Assembly: GCA_000149265.1 (NCBI GenBank)
Contig: CH003035.1
Location: 146,014 to 210,013, forward strand
Source of the DNA: Ciona savignyi
Taxonomy: Eukaryota > Chordata > Ascidiacea > Phlebobranchia > Cionidae
Length of the DNA stretch: 64,000 nucleotides
Direction of reading: 5' to 3'
Below, piece by piece: positions 62,135-64,000 of this stretch; the first letter of the stretch is position 1; each line of letters opens with the position of its first letter. The notes beneath the pieces are model-generated. The model was not told where the DNA came from and did not search any database. It saw only the letters and a list, made by a program, of their open reading frames with translations. The translations under genes and the position numbers were made by a program.

Positions 62135-64000
62135 TGCAGAAAATTAAATGTCAACAATGCAATTAATGTGTAAATTCCAAAAAACAACAATTTTAGAACA
62201 AAATAGGAAAATAATTAACTAAAGGCTTTAACCCGAGTTTGCCGTGTAGGATTTGGAAACTATATGACGTCATTAAATTTATTTTTTATGGTATTTTTTT
62301 CTTTACAGTACCCTTCCAAATACAACACATATACCATACGTAGAGACAATAAATAAAATTGCATAATTTATCAAATGATAAACAGAATTTTAACTAGGTT
62401 TGTATTTTCCGACCAAATTCACCTGCTACAACATAACTAAATATAGTTTTCAAGTTCGTATACATGGTATTTCATGCCAGGCGATAGCATCCATTGAGAC
62501 AGATGTTTTTATTTATATTGCACTAAACATACGCTTGCCAGCACGATTTGGCCAATTCAAAATTAGCGAGCCAGCGCAACGGCAATTTGTTTCGTCAGAT
62601 TATCTTTAGTCACGTATGTAAGCTCAATCGGTTAGCGCAACGGTGGTCTGCAGCAGACAGGCGAAGATTCTCAACCTGTGGCTAAAATAAAACCCACCAG
62701 ATGGCTCGACTGTTGAGTTTCCGGTTAGCTAACGTCGCCTGAATCCAGTTTATTAGTGGGGTGAAATTGGTGGGGTAGAAACAGCAGTTGGCAAGACGGC
62801 CGTGTGTCCTTGCGCAAGGCACAAACCGGAAATCGACCGAACTTCGTGGAAATAACTCAGGTAACCCAAAAGTGGGCGAAAGGTAGGACTTAACATTTGG
62901 GGATATTAATGTTTTATCCTCCAAATGTCAAAGTGGGCGAAATCATACAAGTGGGACTATATAGTCGTTATATTACCTCGTGACAACCGTCGGATCACCG
63001 CAGCTATTGCGGTATATGTTCATACTTCAGACCTTTGTTTAATTTAAAATCGACGTGCTTTATCGCCTGTCGTTTCGTCATTTCTTCGTTTATTATGCAT
63101 AATTAAATATAGGTAAACAAAAAATAAAACAAATTCGTTGATTTGTACACTTCGTAATTATAATAGTTTCAATATTTGTATTCACTGGATTCGTACGGAT
63201 AGCCTTTAAATTACTTGCCCATGAACGCAACCTTGTATAGCTGCTGGTTTCAATTTCACACCCTGGCATCGAGACGATCGATCTTATGGCGTTTAAACTT
63301 TACCGGCCGGACAAAAAAACGATCTGTGTGGTTTAGTTATCGGGTTTTCAGTGTGACCGGGCAAGCTTATAAATTCTTCCACAGTCAACTATAGAGCACT
63401 AATAGCCTACGGAGGTTGGTTTTTATTTAATCACCAGTCCTATAGTATGTCATATATGCAACTACACGACACCTTACAGTAAACCCAACTTTATCTCGTA
63501 TATACTTTTTCGTTCTTAAAACACTACTGCAAACTGCAAGATTACGTTCTTATTATAAAGGTAACCTAATACACTAAATACAATGGCGATAGTGCATTTT
63601 ACCGACAAAAATTGTTTCCATTCGGCGTATTTCTAGCATAAAAACATTTCCTTATTTGGCGAAGATATGTATTTCAACAACTGAAATTTGAACACTCCAA
63701 TCAGTAAATGACAGAATATAAGAGTTGTACTTTCACACAAGAGTATCAACGTCTCCACTCTATACAATATATTATACATTACATTATGTTTTAAAAACTT
63801 GACGATGGCATGAGATAATCTGATAATTGACCGTGAAATTCCATCTATCCCAAATGTCACGGCTGAGCAGTTCTAAAGTAGATTGTTTCAGGCGTCAGGA
63901 CCAAGCTAAAACAAACATAGGTTGTCATGTGACAATATCGTTTTATAAATAACCTTACAAACACGTGCTATAGCCTCTATGGATTCTATGTCGCAACCAA
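62135..64000. other. Terminal region, repeats only
   Basis: Besides SINE pieces at 62616-62890, 62965-63040 and 63220-63315 nothing was recognised. Short ORFs at 62400-62609 and 63633-63860 lack motifs. Confidence 0.5.
62616..62890 (+). repeat. Diverged tRNA-derived SINE, sense
   Basis: Head 'gtaagctcaatcggttagcgcaac' is A-box-like and the body keeps 'gtgtccttgcgcaaggcac' and 'ggtaacccaaaagtgggcg'. A minus-strand remnant follows at 62965-63040. Confidence 0.6.

Overview
The window is eukaryotic genomic DNA: AT-rich, with genes split into many short exons, GT-AG introns mostly of 60 to 1000 bp, and two 100-base N gaps. Conserved exons read clearly as animal proteins (CUL3, EFHC2, a KLHL24/35-type kelch protein, FAM124, a MyTH4-FERM protein). 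The gene density, short introns and many tRNA-derived SINE fragments suggest a compact invertebrate deuterostome genome, most likely an ascidian tunicate of the Ciona type. That assignment is an inference; no ribosomal or mitochondrial marker is present. All exon models were made by eye from reading frame, splice sites, phase and remembered family features.

Layout, left to right. 1-1.8 kb: 3' part of a trypsin-like serine protease (+). 1.8-12.3 kb: gene-poor and repeat-rich, with an assembly gap, an array of about 340-bp repeats, tRNA-derived SINEs, a 38-bp perfect palindrome and two foldback (MITE-like) elements. 12.3-22.9 kb: a complete 16-exon CUL3 (+). 26.1-30.4 kb: a motor-less MyTH4-FERM protein (+). 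31.5-33.1 kb: FAM124-like (-), 5' end not found. 35.7-37.3 kb: a three-exon PTB-domain protein (+). 37.9-45.1 kb: a BTB-BACK-kelch protein (-). 47.0-56.6 kb: a complete 17-exon EFHC2 (-). 57.5-59.0 kb: an unrecognised three-exon protein (-) with a ParB/sulfiredoxin-like N-terminal block and a C-terminal membrane anchor. 60.2-62.1 kb: an NDUFA1-like complex I subunit (-). 62.1-64 kb: only repeats seen.

The genes do not form an operon or pathway; strands and roles are mixed. CUL3 and the kelch protein belong to one biochemical system (CUL3 ligases use BTB-kelch adaptors), but CUL3 adaptors are common, so their 15-kb separation may be chance. The most unusual items are the tail-anchored protein, the MyTH4-FERM gene with a stretched MyTH4 domain and a 57-nt in-frame intron that would encode a membrane-like segment if retained, the overlapping start codons of the kelch gene, two foldback elements sharing an AACCCT-rich core, and sequence duplications at both assembly gaps.
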